Shown piece by piece: positions 1 through 6,333 of a DNA stretch of 7,311 nt. The stretch is from contig CAUQVP010000088.1 of the NCBI GenBank assembly GCA_963521545.1, forward strand, positions 1 to 7,311, in the 5' to 3' direction. Position 1 is the stretch's first letter; every line of letters starts with the position of its first letter. The translations under genes were made by a program, and so were the position numbers. The notes below the pieces were generated by a model, which saw only the letters and a program-made list of their open reading frames with translations, was not told the origin of the DNA and did not search any database. This DNA comes from JABCPE02 sp963521545. Lineage in GTDB: Bacteria; Bacteroidota; Bacteroidia; Flavobacteriales; Weeksellaceae.

Positions 1-531
1 TTTTGGGACATACTGCATTTCTTCCACATCACACGAACGGATTCCTACCTGAACCAAATTATGCTTTTGATTAGCCTCAAAAACAGCACAAGCATGATTA
101 GATATAGAACCATGAAACTCTGGTCTTAGGTCTGTATGGGCATCCAGCTGAAGCACCGTAAGGTTTTCGTACTTCTCTCCCACGGCACGGATAGAACCGA
201 TGGACACAGAATGTTCCCCACCAAAAAGCGTAAAAAGCTTGTCTTCATACTGGAGCATTTCTTTTGTTTTTTGATAAACCGCCTCTGTCATGGCTTCTGG
301 CGAAGAGTCCTCTGTAACTTCCCCAGCCAAATAAACTCCCTCCAAATATGGCTCTGTAGCAGTCTCTATATCATAGAGTTCCATATTTTCTGATGCATCT
401 AAGAAAAGTTCAGGGCCTTTATCCGCTCCCTTTCCCCAAGTAGAAGTTCCATCATAGGGAACTGTTACAAGCATTACTTTTGAATTTTCTAATGTTGCAT
501 TTTCTTCTGGTATTCCTGCGTATGTTTTCAT
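1..531 (-). CDS. speB: Agmatinase / arginase-family ureohydrolase (3' part cut by window edge)
   Basis: This is a manganese-dependent ureohydrolase, most likely agmatinase, which splits agmatine into putrescine and urea in the arginine decarboxylase route to polyamines. The 177 visible residues begin MKTYAGIPEENA and hold the family landmarks: PYDGTSTWGKGADKGP (residues 25-40), FGGEHSVS (103-110, metal ligand His107), DAHTDLR (130-136, ligands Asp130, His132, Asp134) and a substrate loop HGSISNHAC (140-148). The second DxD metal motif and the C-terminus lie beyond the left edge; family members are usually about 280-300 residues. The ATG at 531 is the first in frame and has no Shine-Dalgarno, as is usual in Bacteroidota. 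The gene follows dpnD after 73 AT-rich bases and probably belongs to the host backbone rather than to the restriction cassette. Agmatinase is preferred over arginase or formimidoglutamase on overall resemblance only; the substrate is not proven. Confidence 0.88.
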   Translation of the reverse strand, partial: MKTYAGIPEENATLENSKVMLVTVPYDGTSTWGKGADKGPELFLDASENMELYDIETATEPYLEGVYLAGEVTEDSSPEAMTEAVYQKTKEMLQYEDKLFTLFGGEHSVSIGSIRAVGEKYENLTVLQLDAHTDLRPEFHGSISNHACAVFEANQKHNLVQVGIRSCDVEEMQYVPK

Positions 532-604
532 TTTTTATGTATTTAATTTTGTTAATTTATCTTTATATTTTTGGAATGTTTCTTTCTAAATTAAAATGCA
601 AAAA

Positions 605-910
605 CTAAAAGAGTAAAGTTTTTAGTCGTTGTATCTTAGAAAAAATATGATTATTGGGTTCTTCCAATTCTTCAAAATGTATTTTCTCATCTTCATATAA
701 ATATTCAATAATTTCTTTTATCAAAAACTCTTTTTCATTTTTTAAAGTACTTGGTATTATTTTTTTATCTACAAAATCGCTATAATCTAAAACTATTTCC
801 TCCATTCTATACATTTGATTTACTTTCTCTAATGCCTCTTCTATATTTTGAGCTTGGATATTAATAGTCTTTGATAATATTTCTTGAATTTCAATCTTAA
901 ATGTTTCCAT
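605..910 (-). CDS. dpnD: DpnD-like small protein of the DpnI cassette
   Basis: A 101-residue acidic protein. Its first 50 residues match my memory of the DpnD/PcfM-like domain: a beta strand FKIEIQEILSKTINIQA (4-20), a helix NIEEALEKVNQMY (22-34), then EEIVLDYSDFVD (37-48). The remaining half is helical and rich in Glu and Lys, with no motif I recognise. In Streptococcus pneumoniae the DpnI cassette consists of dpnC (endonuclease) and dpnD (unknown function), so the order here is the same. The start overlaps the last 14 bases of dpnC, in another frame, implying co-transcription and translational coupling. The composition is very AT-rich, like dpnC. A regulatory or accessory role for the endonuclease is possible but is pure inference; the biochemical function is unknown. 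Confidence 0.82.
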   Translation of the reverse strand: METFKIEIQEILSKTINIQAQNIEEALEKVNQMYRMEEIVLDYSDFVDKKIIPSTLKNEKEFLIKEIIEYLYEDEKIHFEELEEPNNHIFSKIQRLKTLLF

Positions 911-1676
911 ATTTTACTTTTCTATAGTTACCACGCCCAATAAATTCAATAATTCCTTTATCTCTTAAAAATTGTAGCTGTTGTCTTATTTTATCTTTGA
1001 TGAAATTATTATTTGGATATTTTTGCTTTAATTTTTGTTCAAATTTATAGACCTCATCAAGAGTAAAATACTCTTTTTTTATGGTATCTACACAAGCCAT
1101 AACATCTAAAAGCCAACCTTTTGATTCTTTATTTTTTAATCGCAAGAATAAGGTTTTTCTAAAAGCTTCTTTTACAATATCTCTGTCTATAATTTGTTCA
1201 TTCTTAACTAAAAATACCTTTCCTATATCAACTATTTTTGAGATATCTATATTACATCCTATCCAACCTGCTCGTCGGGCAGTTTCTGCAAGTGGAGGTC
1301 TTTTTATGATAATCTCAGGTATAAAAAATTGCTTAGGTATAATCAGAAAATTATCAACAGTCCAATTTTTTGTATAAGTCAAAAAGAAAAAATTAGGATT
1401 ATTTTCAGAGTTTATTCTTTCTATCATTGTAGAATAAGCACCATCTGTAATAGTTTTTGACAACTTCCCTTTTTTGCTTTTCAACTCAAACTCTTCTTTA
1501 CAATTGTTACAATAAAAATCAGCAACAGGACGATTATTTTCAAATTCATTTAATGGTAATTCTCCACAATTTGGACAATAAGAATTATTTAAAACCCAAT
1601 TTTCAGTTAATAATCTAGCTATTTGAGATTTACTTTTATAACCTTGAGATAAATTTAAATTAAATGTTAAATCCAT
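897..1676 (-). CDS. dpnC: DpnI-type methyl-directed restriction endonuclease (cuts Gm6ATC)
   Basis: A full-length homologue of R.DpnI of Streptococcus pneumoniae (Dam-replacing/DpnI family), a type IIM enzyme that cleaves GATC only when the adenine is methylated. With the start at 1676 (MDLTFNLNL, matching pneumococcal MELHFNLEL) the protein has 259 residues against about 254. The N-terminal PD-(D/E)XK domain carries Asp53, Glu64 and Lys66 (VADF...EFELKSKKG), at the numbering of the known enzyme. A zinc site is formed by Cys34, Cys37, Cys56 and Cys59. TARRAGWIGCNID (132-144) includes Trp138, which I recall as a methyl-sensing residue. The C-terminus (about 183-254, ending in QQLQFLRDKGIIEFIGRG) is the winged-helix methyl reader. 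In-frame ATGs at 1691 and 1679 are less likely starts. It begins inside the truncated dam gene and ends overlapping dpnD. It appears intact, so the host should lack Dam methylation. AT-rich; probably acquired. Confidence 0.95.
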   Translation of the reverse strand: MDLTFNLNLSQGYKSKSQIARLLTENWVLNNSYCPNCGELPLNEFENNRPVADFYCNNCKEEFELKSKKGKLSKTITDGAYSTMIERINSENNPNFFFLTYTKNWTVDNFLIIPKQFFIPEIIIKRPPLAETARRAGWIGCNIDISKIVDIGKVFLVKNEQIIDRDIVKEAFRKTLFLRLKNKESKGWLLDVMACVDTIKKEYFTLDEVYKFEQKLKQKYPNNNFIKDKIRQQLQFLRDKGIIEFIGRGNYRKVKYGNI

Positions 1677-2115
1677 CATAATACAACCCATTAAAACAAG
1701 TACGATTCAAAAAAATAAACAATGCCGATTGCTCTATTTTTCCTTTATTTCTTAAATTAAACAAATTTCTTTTTTCATAATAATATTGTTTTTTATCTTC
1801 TTGATTTCCTTCTAATTCATGATATTCATTTTGTAAAATTTCAAGAATAGAAATTAAATCATGTGGATTTTGCGCGATCACTTCATAGGTATCTATCAAC
1901 TCTTTATTAATATCATTGATAACCGCCTTTTTCATATTTGGAAATTCACTCAGCAGCCAAAATAACACAGCTCCACTCCCTACAAAAGGTTCTATGTAGG
2001 TAAATTTTTCCTTAAAAACAATCTCAGGTAAATTGTTTTTAATTTGTTCTATAAGTTGTGTTTTTCCACCTGCCCATTTTAGGAAAGGTTTCGCTTTTTT
2101 TGACAAATACTTCAT
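1660..2115 (-). pseudogene. dam: Truncated Dam-family adenine-N6 methyltransferase (M.DpnII/MboI type), N-terminal half only
   Basis: An open frame of 151 codons matching the N-terminal half of GATC adenine methyltransferases. Visible motifs are FLKWAGGK (11-18, SAM-binding motif X), EPFVGSGAVLF (42-52, motif I), NDIN (67-70) and the Dam signature NRTCFNGLY (137-145). Normal relatives continue with RVN...FNVPYG and a later DPPY catalytic motif, for roughly 260-285 residues in total. Here the frame leaves the family right after NGLY and ends YDGFNI-stop. Without motif IV (DPPY) and the rest of the target-recognition region it cannot methylate. The last 17 bases are the start of dpnC, so dpnC has replaced the 3' half of dam. 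The frame has no internal stop or shift, so a short protein may still be made, or the frame may serve as a translated leader for dpnC. It begins 8 bases after the WGR-DUF4240 gene. Confidence 0.88.
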
Positions 2116-2123
2116 AAACTAAC

Positions 2124-2981
2124 TTATCTCAAATCACAAATCTGCTCCACAAGAGCTGGATATTTCTTAAACAATTCTTTTCCCACTGCGAATTTCTCCT
2201 TCATTTCTACTATATTATCATAATTGATATGTGGATATTTTTCATAGACAATGTCCCTTATCTCGCATTCATCTTCGTTTTCGTGGTTTTCAGAATAGGC
2301 ATCATCACTCACATAGAGCAGCCCCTCTGCCCAAGTGTCCCCAATGTCAAAATGATATTTCCCACTGATGAAAGCATTGATGTCTTTGGTTATATCCTCA
2401 AAAAATTCTTTTCCTTTCAGCAAAAGCCAGCATCGGAAATAAATAAATCCATCGGCAGAAACATAAGGCTCTTCCTCAAAATAATAAACACCATCTTTTT
2501 TCTCAAAATCACAATTTAAAATGATGTAAAGCTCTGCTATCTGGGCGGTATAGAGTTCCATCAGTTTTTCTTGCATAGTTTTTTCAAAAGATACCAAACG
2601 CTCTTTTCCATACTTCGCCAGATAACTTGTCAGCTTTTCCAGATGCTCCTCTATATCGTAGTCTTCCCACTTTTTCTTGTTGTATTTATAGCTTTTTTCG
2701 ATAGCTTCCCAAAACAAAAATTCAGCTTTTTCCTCCTCGCTCATTTCTATTTTAGTAGGAATTTCCTCATTTGGAGAAACTTCTACATAGCCTTTTTTCA
2801 TTTTTTGAGCGATGAGTTTTTCGCTTTCCTTTTGGCATTCTTCTTCACTCGCGAATTTCTTTGTCATTTCTCGCCCAGCAGTTCCTATTTTTCCATAATG
2901 AACGATTTGCTCCTCCCCTTCATATTCGATATTCCAAAACTTATCGGACAAATCATTTTGATTGATAAAAAACCTTTTCAT
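2124..2981 (-). CDS. WGR domain - DUF4240 protein, function unknown
   Basis: A 285-residue, acidic, probably cytoplasmic protein in two parts. Residues 1 to about 66 resemble a WGR domain (KFWNIEYEGEEQIVHYGKIGTAGREMTKKF), the fold found in PARPs and in bacterial MolR/YehI-like proteins, with the signature tryptophan replaced (YGKIGTAGR). Residues from about 87 to the 220s resemble DUF4240: FLFWEAIEKS, then EHLEKLTSYLAKYGKERLVSFE, and the hallmark SADGFIYFRCWLLLKGKEFF (175-194). No catalytic motif can be named. It starts 24 bases after the murA stop and ends 8 bases before the dam remnant, so it may be read from the murein operon. The base composition is intermediate between the murein genes and the AT-rich restriction genes. 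It could be an older accessory insertion, or part of the former restriction locus. WGR domains in PARPs bind DNA; a similar role here is inference. Confidence 0.8.
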   Translation of the reverse strand: MKRFFINQNDLSDKFWNIEYEGEEQIVHYGKIGTAGREMTKKFASEEECQKESEKLIAQKMKKGYVEVSPNEEIPTKIEMSEEEKAEFLFWEAIEKSYKYNKKKWEDYDIEEHLEKLTSYLAKYGKERLVSFEKTMQEKLMELYTAQIAELYIILNCDFEKKDGVYYFEEEPYVSADGFIYFRCWLLLKGKEFFEDITKDINAFISGKYHFDIGDTWAEGLLYVSDDAYSENHENEDECEIRDIVYEKYPHINYDNIVEMKEKFAVGKELFKKYPALVEQICDLR

Positions 2982-3005
2982 CGCTCGTTTTTTTTGAAGA
3001 TTAAA

Positions 3006-4319
3006 TTAAATTTTTATCCGCTCTATATCCGCGCCTATGGCTTTTAGTCTGCCTTCTATGTCTTCGTAGCCTCGGTCTATCTGCTCTATATTGTGGATTA
3101 TACTTTTCCCTTCAGCGGAAAGAGCCGCTATCAGAAGGGCATTTCCTGCTCTGATGTCTGGCGAAATCAATGTAGTTCCTCTCAATGGCGTCTCGTGGTT
3201 AAGCCCGATTACTGTAGCTCTATGCGGGTCACAAAGGATAATTTGGGCTCCCATATCGATTAGTTTATCCACGAAAAACAAACGGCTTTCGAACATTTTC
3301 TGATGAACAAGAACACTTCCTTTCGCCTGAGTAGCCACAACTAAAATAATTGAAAGTAAATCTGGCGTAAAACCTGGCCAAGGAGCATCAGAAACGGTCA
3401 AAATAGACCCATCTATGAACTTTTGTATTTTATAATTTTCCTGCGATGGAATGTAGATATCATCTCCTTTTCGCTCTAATTTAATTCCTAATTTTCGGAA
3501 TGTATCAGGAATGATACCGAGCTGCTCCCAGTTCACATTTTTAATGGTAATTTCTGACTTTGTCATCGCTGCCAGCCCAATCCAAGAACCGATTTCCACC
3601 ATATCTGGAAGGAGAACATGTTCCGTTCCTCCTAGGCTTTCCACACCTTCTATGGTTAGCAGGTTAGAGCCTATTCCTGTTATTTTTGCTCCCATTCTAT
3701 TGAGCATCTTGCAGAGCTGCTGAAGATACGGCTCACAGGCTGCATTGTAGATTTGAGTCGTTCCTTTAGCCAAAACAGCCGCCATGATAATATTGGCCGT
3801 CCCTGTTACTGAAGCCTCCTCCAAGAGAATAAATTTTCCGTTTAATTCCTTAGCTGTAAGGGTGTAAAAACTTTCTTCTTCATTAAAATTAAATTCTGCT
3901 CCCAGCTCCACAAACCCTTGAAAATGAGTATCCAGCCTTCTTCTTCCTATTTTATCTCCCCCTGGTGTGGGCATATACGCCTCACCAAAACGCGCAAGCA
4001 TCGGCCCTAAAAGCATCACAGAGCCTCTAAGCTTCGCTCCATCTTTTCTAAATTCCTTTGATTTAATGTAGTCAAAATGGATATTATCAGCCTGAAAAGT
4101 AAAATCACCTTTTCCGTTTTTAATTACTTTTACCCCGAAATCTTGCAGGATTTCTATCAAACGATTAACATCCTTGATGTCTGGTATATTACTGATTCTC
4201 ACAGGCTCAGAAGTCAAAAGCACGGCGCAAAGTATTTGCAGCGCTTCGTTTTTAGCTCCTTGTGGTGTGATTTCTCCGCTTAGTTTTTTTCCTCCTCTTA
4301 TCTGAAATGCTTCTGTCAT
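3006..4319 (-). CDS. murA: UDP-N-acetylglucosamine 1-carboxyvinyltransferase (MurA, Asp-type active site)
   Basis: MurA transfers enolpyruvate from phosphoenolpyruvate to UDP-GlcNAc, the first committed cytoplasmic step of peptidoglycan synthesis. The 437-residue protein is close to the usual family length (about 420-435). It shows the conserved start FQIRGGKKLSGEI, the substrate-binding Lys23-Asn24 pair (GAKNEA), RGSVMLLGPMLARFG (98-112), the mobile loop TPGGDKIGRRRLDTH (118-132), and late conserved blocks such as SDAPWPGFTPDL and SPDIRAGNALLIAAL. The loop residue that is Cys115 in E. coli is Asp122 here. Natural Asp-type MurAs, such as those of mycobacteria and chlamydiae, remain active but are insensitive to fosfomycin. 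The start codon overlaps the stop of the DUF4290 gene in ATGA, so the two are translationally coupled. Confidence 0.97.
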   Translation of the reverse strand: MTEAFQIRGGKKLSGEITPQGAKNEALQILCAVLLTSEPVRISNIPDIKDVNRLIEILQDFGVKVIKNGKGDFTFQADNIHFDYIKSKEFRKDGAKLRGSVMLLGPMLARFGEAYMPTPGGDKIGRRRLDTHFQGFVELGAEFNFNEEESFYTLTAKELNGKFILLEEASVTGTANIIMAAVLAKGTTQIYNAACEPYLQQLCKMLNRMGAKITGIGSNLLTIEGVESLGGTEHVLLPDMVEIGSWIGLAAMTKSEITIKNVNWEQLGIIPDTFRKLGIKLERKGDDIYIPSQENYKIQKFIDGSILTVSDAPWPGFTPDLLSIILVVATQAKGSVLVHQKMFESRLFFVDKLIDMGAQIILCDPHRATVIGLNHETPLRGTTLISPDIRAGNALLIAALSAEGKSIIHNIEQIDRGYEDIEGRLKAIGADIERIKI

Positions 4320-4933
4320 CTTTTTCTATTTTTTTGTGAATGATGGTTTCTTTTTTTATGATTATTTCTCTTGTTTCTGTTAGGATGATAGATTTTACTT
4401 TTGTCTAAAGTTTCTATTCCTGTCAAATCTAGTTTATCCTGAGAAAGTTCCTTCAAATGCCTGAAAATCACTTCGTCCTGCACATGCTCTTTGTTATAGA
4501 CATTATAGGATTTTTTCATATTGTTGGCAATTACCTGTATCAGAGCCTCTTTCTCCTCGCCTTCTTCCAGCTCTATAGCTCTATCTATGAGCTGTAAGAT
4601 GCTCTTTCCGTAGAATTTATATTCATTGTCAAAAGAAGGATAATCCATCCTATTAGGCTTCTGGTCAAGCTCCTCCTTCGTTGGGAAAGGATACGGCGCA
4701 TCTACATCCAAGTCATAATCTGCTAAAATATACAGATGATCCCAGAGTTTATGTTTATAATTTTCCTCATCGCGGAGATGAGGATTTCTTTGTCCCATAA
4801 ATTCTACTATGGTTTTCGCCACTTCGTTTCGTTCTTCCTTGGAAGGTAGTGATTTACAATACTCTACCATCATCTGGATATTTCTGCCATATTCTGGCAT
4901 GAGCAACTTTGTGCGGTTTGTGTTATACTCCAT
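4316..4933 (-). CDS. DUF4290 family protein
   Basis: A 205-residue protein of the DUF4290 family, restricted to Bacteroidota as far as I know; its role is unknown. It begins MEYNTNRTKLLMPEYGRNIQMMVEYC, a segment highly characteristic of the family, followed by KLWDHLYILADYDLDVDAPYP (62-82) and NRMDYPSFDNEYKFYGKSI (94-112). The body is helical and acidic, while the last 22 residues (184-205) form a strongly basic tail rich in Asn, Lys, Arg and His that might bind nucleic acid or acidic surfaces (inference). There is no signal peptide or membrane segment. It lies 53 bases after the Mpl-type gene and overlaps the murA start by four bases. That close coupling to murA suggests a link to murein synthesis or cell growth but proves nothing. 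Confidence 0.9.
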   Translation of the reverse strand: MEYNTNRTKLLMPEYGRNIQMMVEYCKSLPSKEERNEVAKTIVEFMGQRNPHLRDEENYKHKLWDHLYILADYDLDVDAPYPFPTKEELDQKPNRMDYPSFDNEYKFYGKSILQLIDRAIELEEGEEKEALIQVIANNMKKSYNVYNKEHVQDEVIFRHLKELSQDKLDLTGIETLDKSKIYHPNRNKRNNHKKRNHHSQKNRKR

Positions 4934-4986
4934 TATTTTTATTGATAAAATTTTGAATAAGCCTAAAAAACATATCTAATTGAAAA

Positions 4987-6324
4987 CTAATTAACTAAGT
5001 CTAATCCTCCGAAATTCCCTGAACTCATCATCAGATAAGCGCCTTGGGTCTTGTCCAGCGTGTTCCAATATTCGTGGAGACTTTCGGCATTGGTAAAGAC
5101 TTTCAGGTCTGGATTACCGAATTTTTCTTTAATCATTTCAGGCGAAATCGGCTCCATTCGTTTGATTTTCAAGGCTTCTTCGGAATAGAAAATCACTCCT
5201 GTATCCAGCCCGTCCATTGCTCCTTTATATTGTTCTAAAAATATGGGATTCAGAGAACTATAAGTATGAAGCTCTAAAAATCCGTAAGTTTTTTCCTGCT
5301 TAAACTGCTCCTTGAAAGCCGCCACAGTGGCTTTTACCTTGGATGGCGCATGTGCAAAATCTTTATACAAAATCCCGCCATCTTTTCTTTCCACTTTTTC
5401 CAATCGCTTGGAAGCACCTTTGAAACTCATTATCGCCTCATAAAACTCCTCTTCCATAATGCCAAGCTGCTGGCAGATAAGTTTTGCGCCTTCCATATTG
5501 AGCAAATTATGTTTCCCAAAAACAGAGAGCGGAATTTCGCCCATGCTTGTTTTTAGATAAACTTTCCCTTCGCGAATGCTGTATTCAGGCGTTTTGTAAG
5601 GCAGTTTTCGGAAATATTTCTGGCTGTTTTCTACTATTTTTACCACTTCTTCATCTTCCTCATTATACACCAAAACTCCGCCAGAAGTGATGCTTTCGGT
5701 AAATTTTCTGAACTGCTCTAAATAATCATCAAAAGTCTTAAAAACATTGATATGATCCCATGCAATACCACTGATTAGGGCAATATTTGGGTGATAATGC
5801 AGAAATTTAGGCTGTCTGTCATCAGCAGAAGAAAGATACTCATCGCCTTCCAAAATCATAAAGTCTGTATCCTCGGTGATTTTCACCATGCAATCAAACC
5901 CTTCCAGCTGGGCGCCCACCATGTAGTCTATTTCCTTGTTGTGAAAATTCAGCACATGCAGAATCATAGAAGTGATGGTGGTTTTCCCATGTGAACCAGC
6001 AATTACCACTCTGGTTTTTTCCTTGCTCTGCTGATAGAGGAATTCTGGATACGAATAGATTTTTAATCCTAATTCCTTGGCTCTTGCCAATTCTGGATTG
6101 TCCGCATGGGCGTGCATTCCTAAAATTACAGCATCTATATCCACTGTGATTTTCTCTGGAAACCAGCCAAACTCCTTTGGAAGAATACCTTTCTGTTCCA
6201 ATCGTGTTTTTGAGGGTTCAAAGATGGCATCATCAGAGCCTGTAACCTCATAGCCTTTATTTTTCAGTGCGATAGCAAGATTGTGCATGGCACTTCCTCC
6301 TATGGCAATAAAATGAACTTTCAT
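4987..6324 (-). CDS. mpl: Mur ligase, Mpl type (UDP-MurNAc : L-Ala-gamma-D-Glu-meso-DAP ligase)
   Basis: A 445-residue cytoplasmic ATP-dependent ligase of the MurC/Mpl branch. Mpl attaches a recycled murein tripeptide to UDP-MurNAc. Domain 1 opens with a Rossmann-like HFIAIGGSAMHNLAIAL and GYEVTGSDDAIFEPSKTRLEQKGI (24-47), which resembles Mpl more than MurC. Domain 2 carries the P-loop GSHGKTT (110-116), GDEY (160-163) and HPNIALISGIAWDH (178-191). The glycine-rich GKHNLLN (270-276) leads to domain 3, with KRLEKV and KDFAHAPSK (321-329), where many Mpl proteins read DDFAHHPT. The C-terminus, MMSSGNFGGL, is close to the Mpl ending MSNGGFGG. It starts 9 bases after the acyltransferase gene. Recycling function is inferred from resemblance; a MurC-like substrate cannot be excluded from sequence alone. 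Confidence 0.88.
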   Translation of the reverse strand: MKVHFIAIGGSAMHNLAIALKNKGYEVTGSDDAIFEPSKTRLEQKGILPKEFGWFPEKITVDIDAVILGMHAHADNPELARAKELGLKIYSYPEFLYQQSKEKTRVVIAGSHGKTTITSMILHVLNFHNKEIDYMVGAQLEGFDCMVKITEDTDFMILEGDEYLSSADDRQPKFLHYHPNIALISGIAWDHINVFKTFDDYLEQFRKFTESITSGGVLVYNEEDEEVVKIVENSQKYFRKLPYKTPEYSIREGKVYLKTSMGEIPLSVFGKHNLLNMEGAKLICQQLGIMEEEFYEAIMSFKGASKRLEKVERKDGGILYKDFAHAPSKVKATVAAFKEQFKQEKTYGFLELHTYSSLNPIFLEQYKGAMDGLDTGVIFYSEEALKIKRMEPISPEMIKEKFGNPDLKVFTNAESLHEYWNTLDKTQGAYLMMSSGNFGGLDLVN

Positions 6325-6333
6325 ATTTTTCTT

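Noticed and set aside
136..393. Plus-strand open frame opposite agmatinase
   Set aside because: It is the shadow of the agmatinase gene, which has clear family motifs; the peptide resembles nothing and has irregular composition.
600..623. Inverted repeat AAAAACT / AGTTTTT at the 3' end of dpnD, a possible terminator
   Set aside because: The stems are seven bases, nearly all A/T, with a 10-base loop and no G+C core, and lie partly inside the dpnD coding end. Such repeats are expected by chance at this composition.
1677..1691. Longer dpnC starting at 1691 (MGCIMMDLTF...)
   Set aside because: The homologous pneumococcal protein aligns from the methionine at 1676; the extra five residues come from dam-derived sequence read in another frame.
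1660..2115. Dam truncation explained by a simple frameshift or sequencing error
   Set aside because: The DPPY-containing half is absent in every frame downstream, where dpnC coding occupies the sequence; the 3' half of dam is missing, not shifted.
2571..3047. Plus-strand 158-codon frame rich in Phe and Leu, looking like a membrane protein
   Set aside because: It lies opposite the Glu/Lys-rich WGR-DUF4240 gene; Phe-rich peptides are what the complement of GAA/AAA codons produces.
4934..4986. Possible promoter in the 53-base gap between mpl and DUF4290 (TATGTTTT on the minus strand)
   Set aside because: It misses the last base of TAnnTTTG and has no clear -33 element; A/T-rich gaps give such near matches easily.
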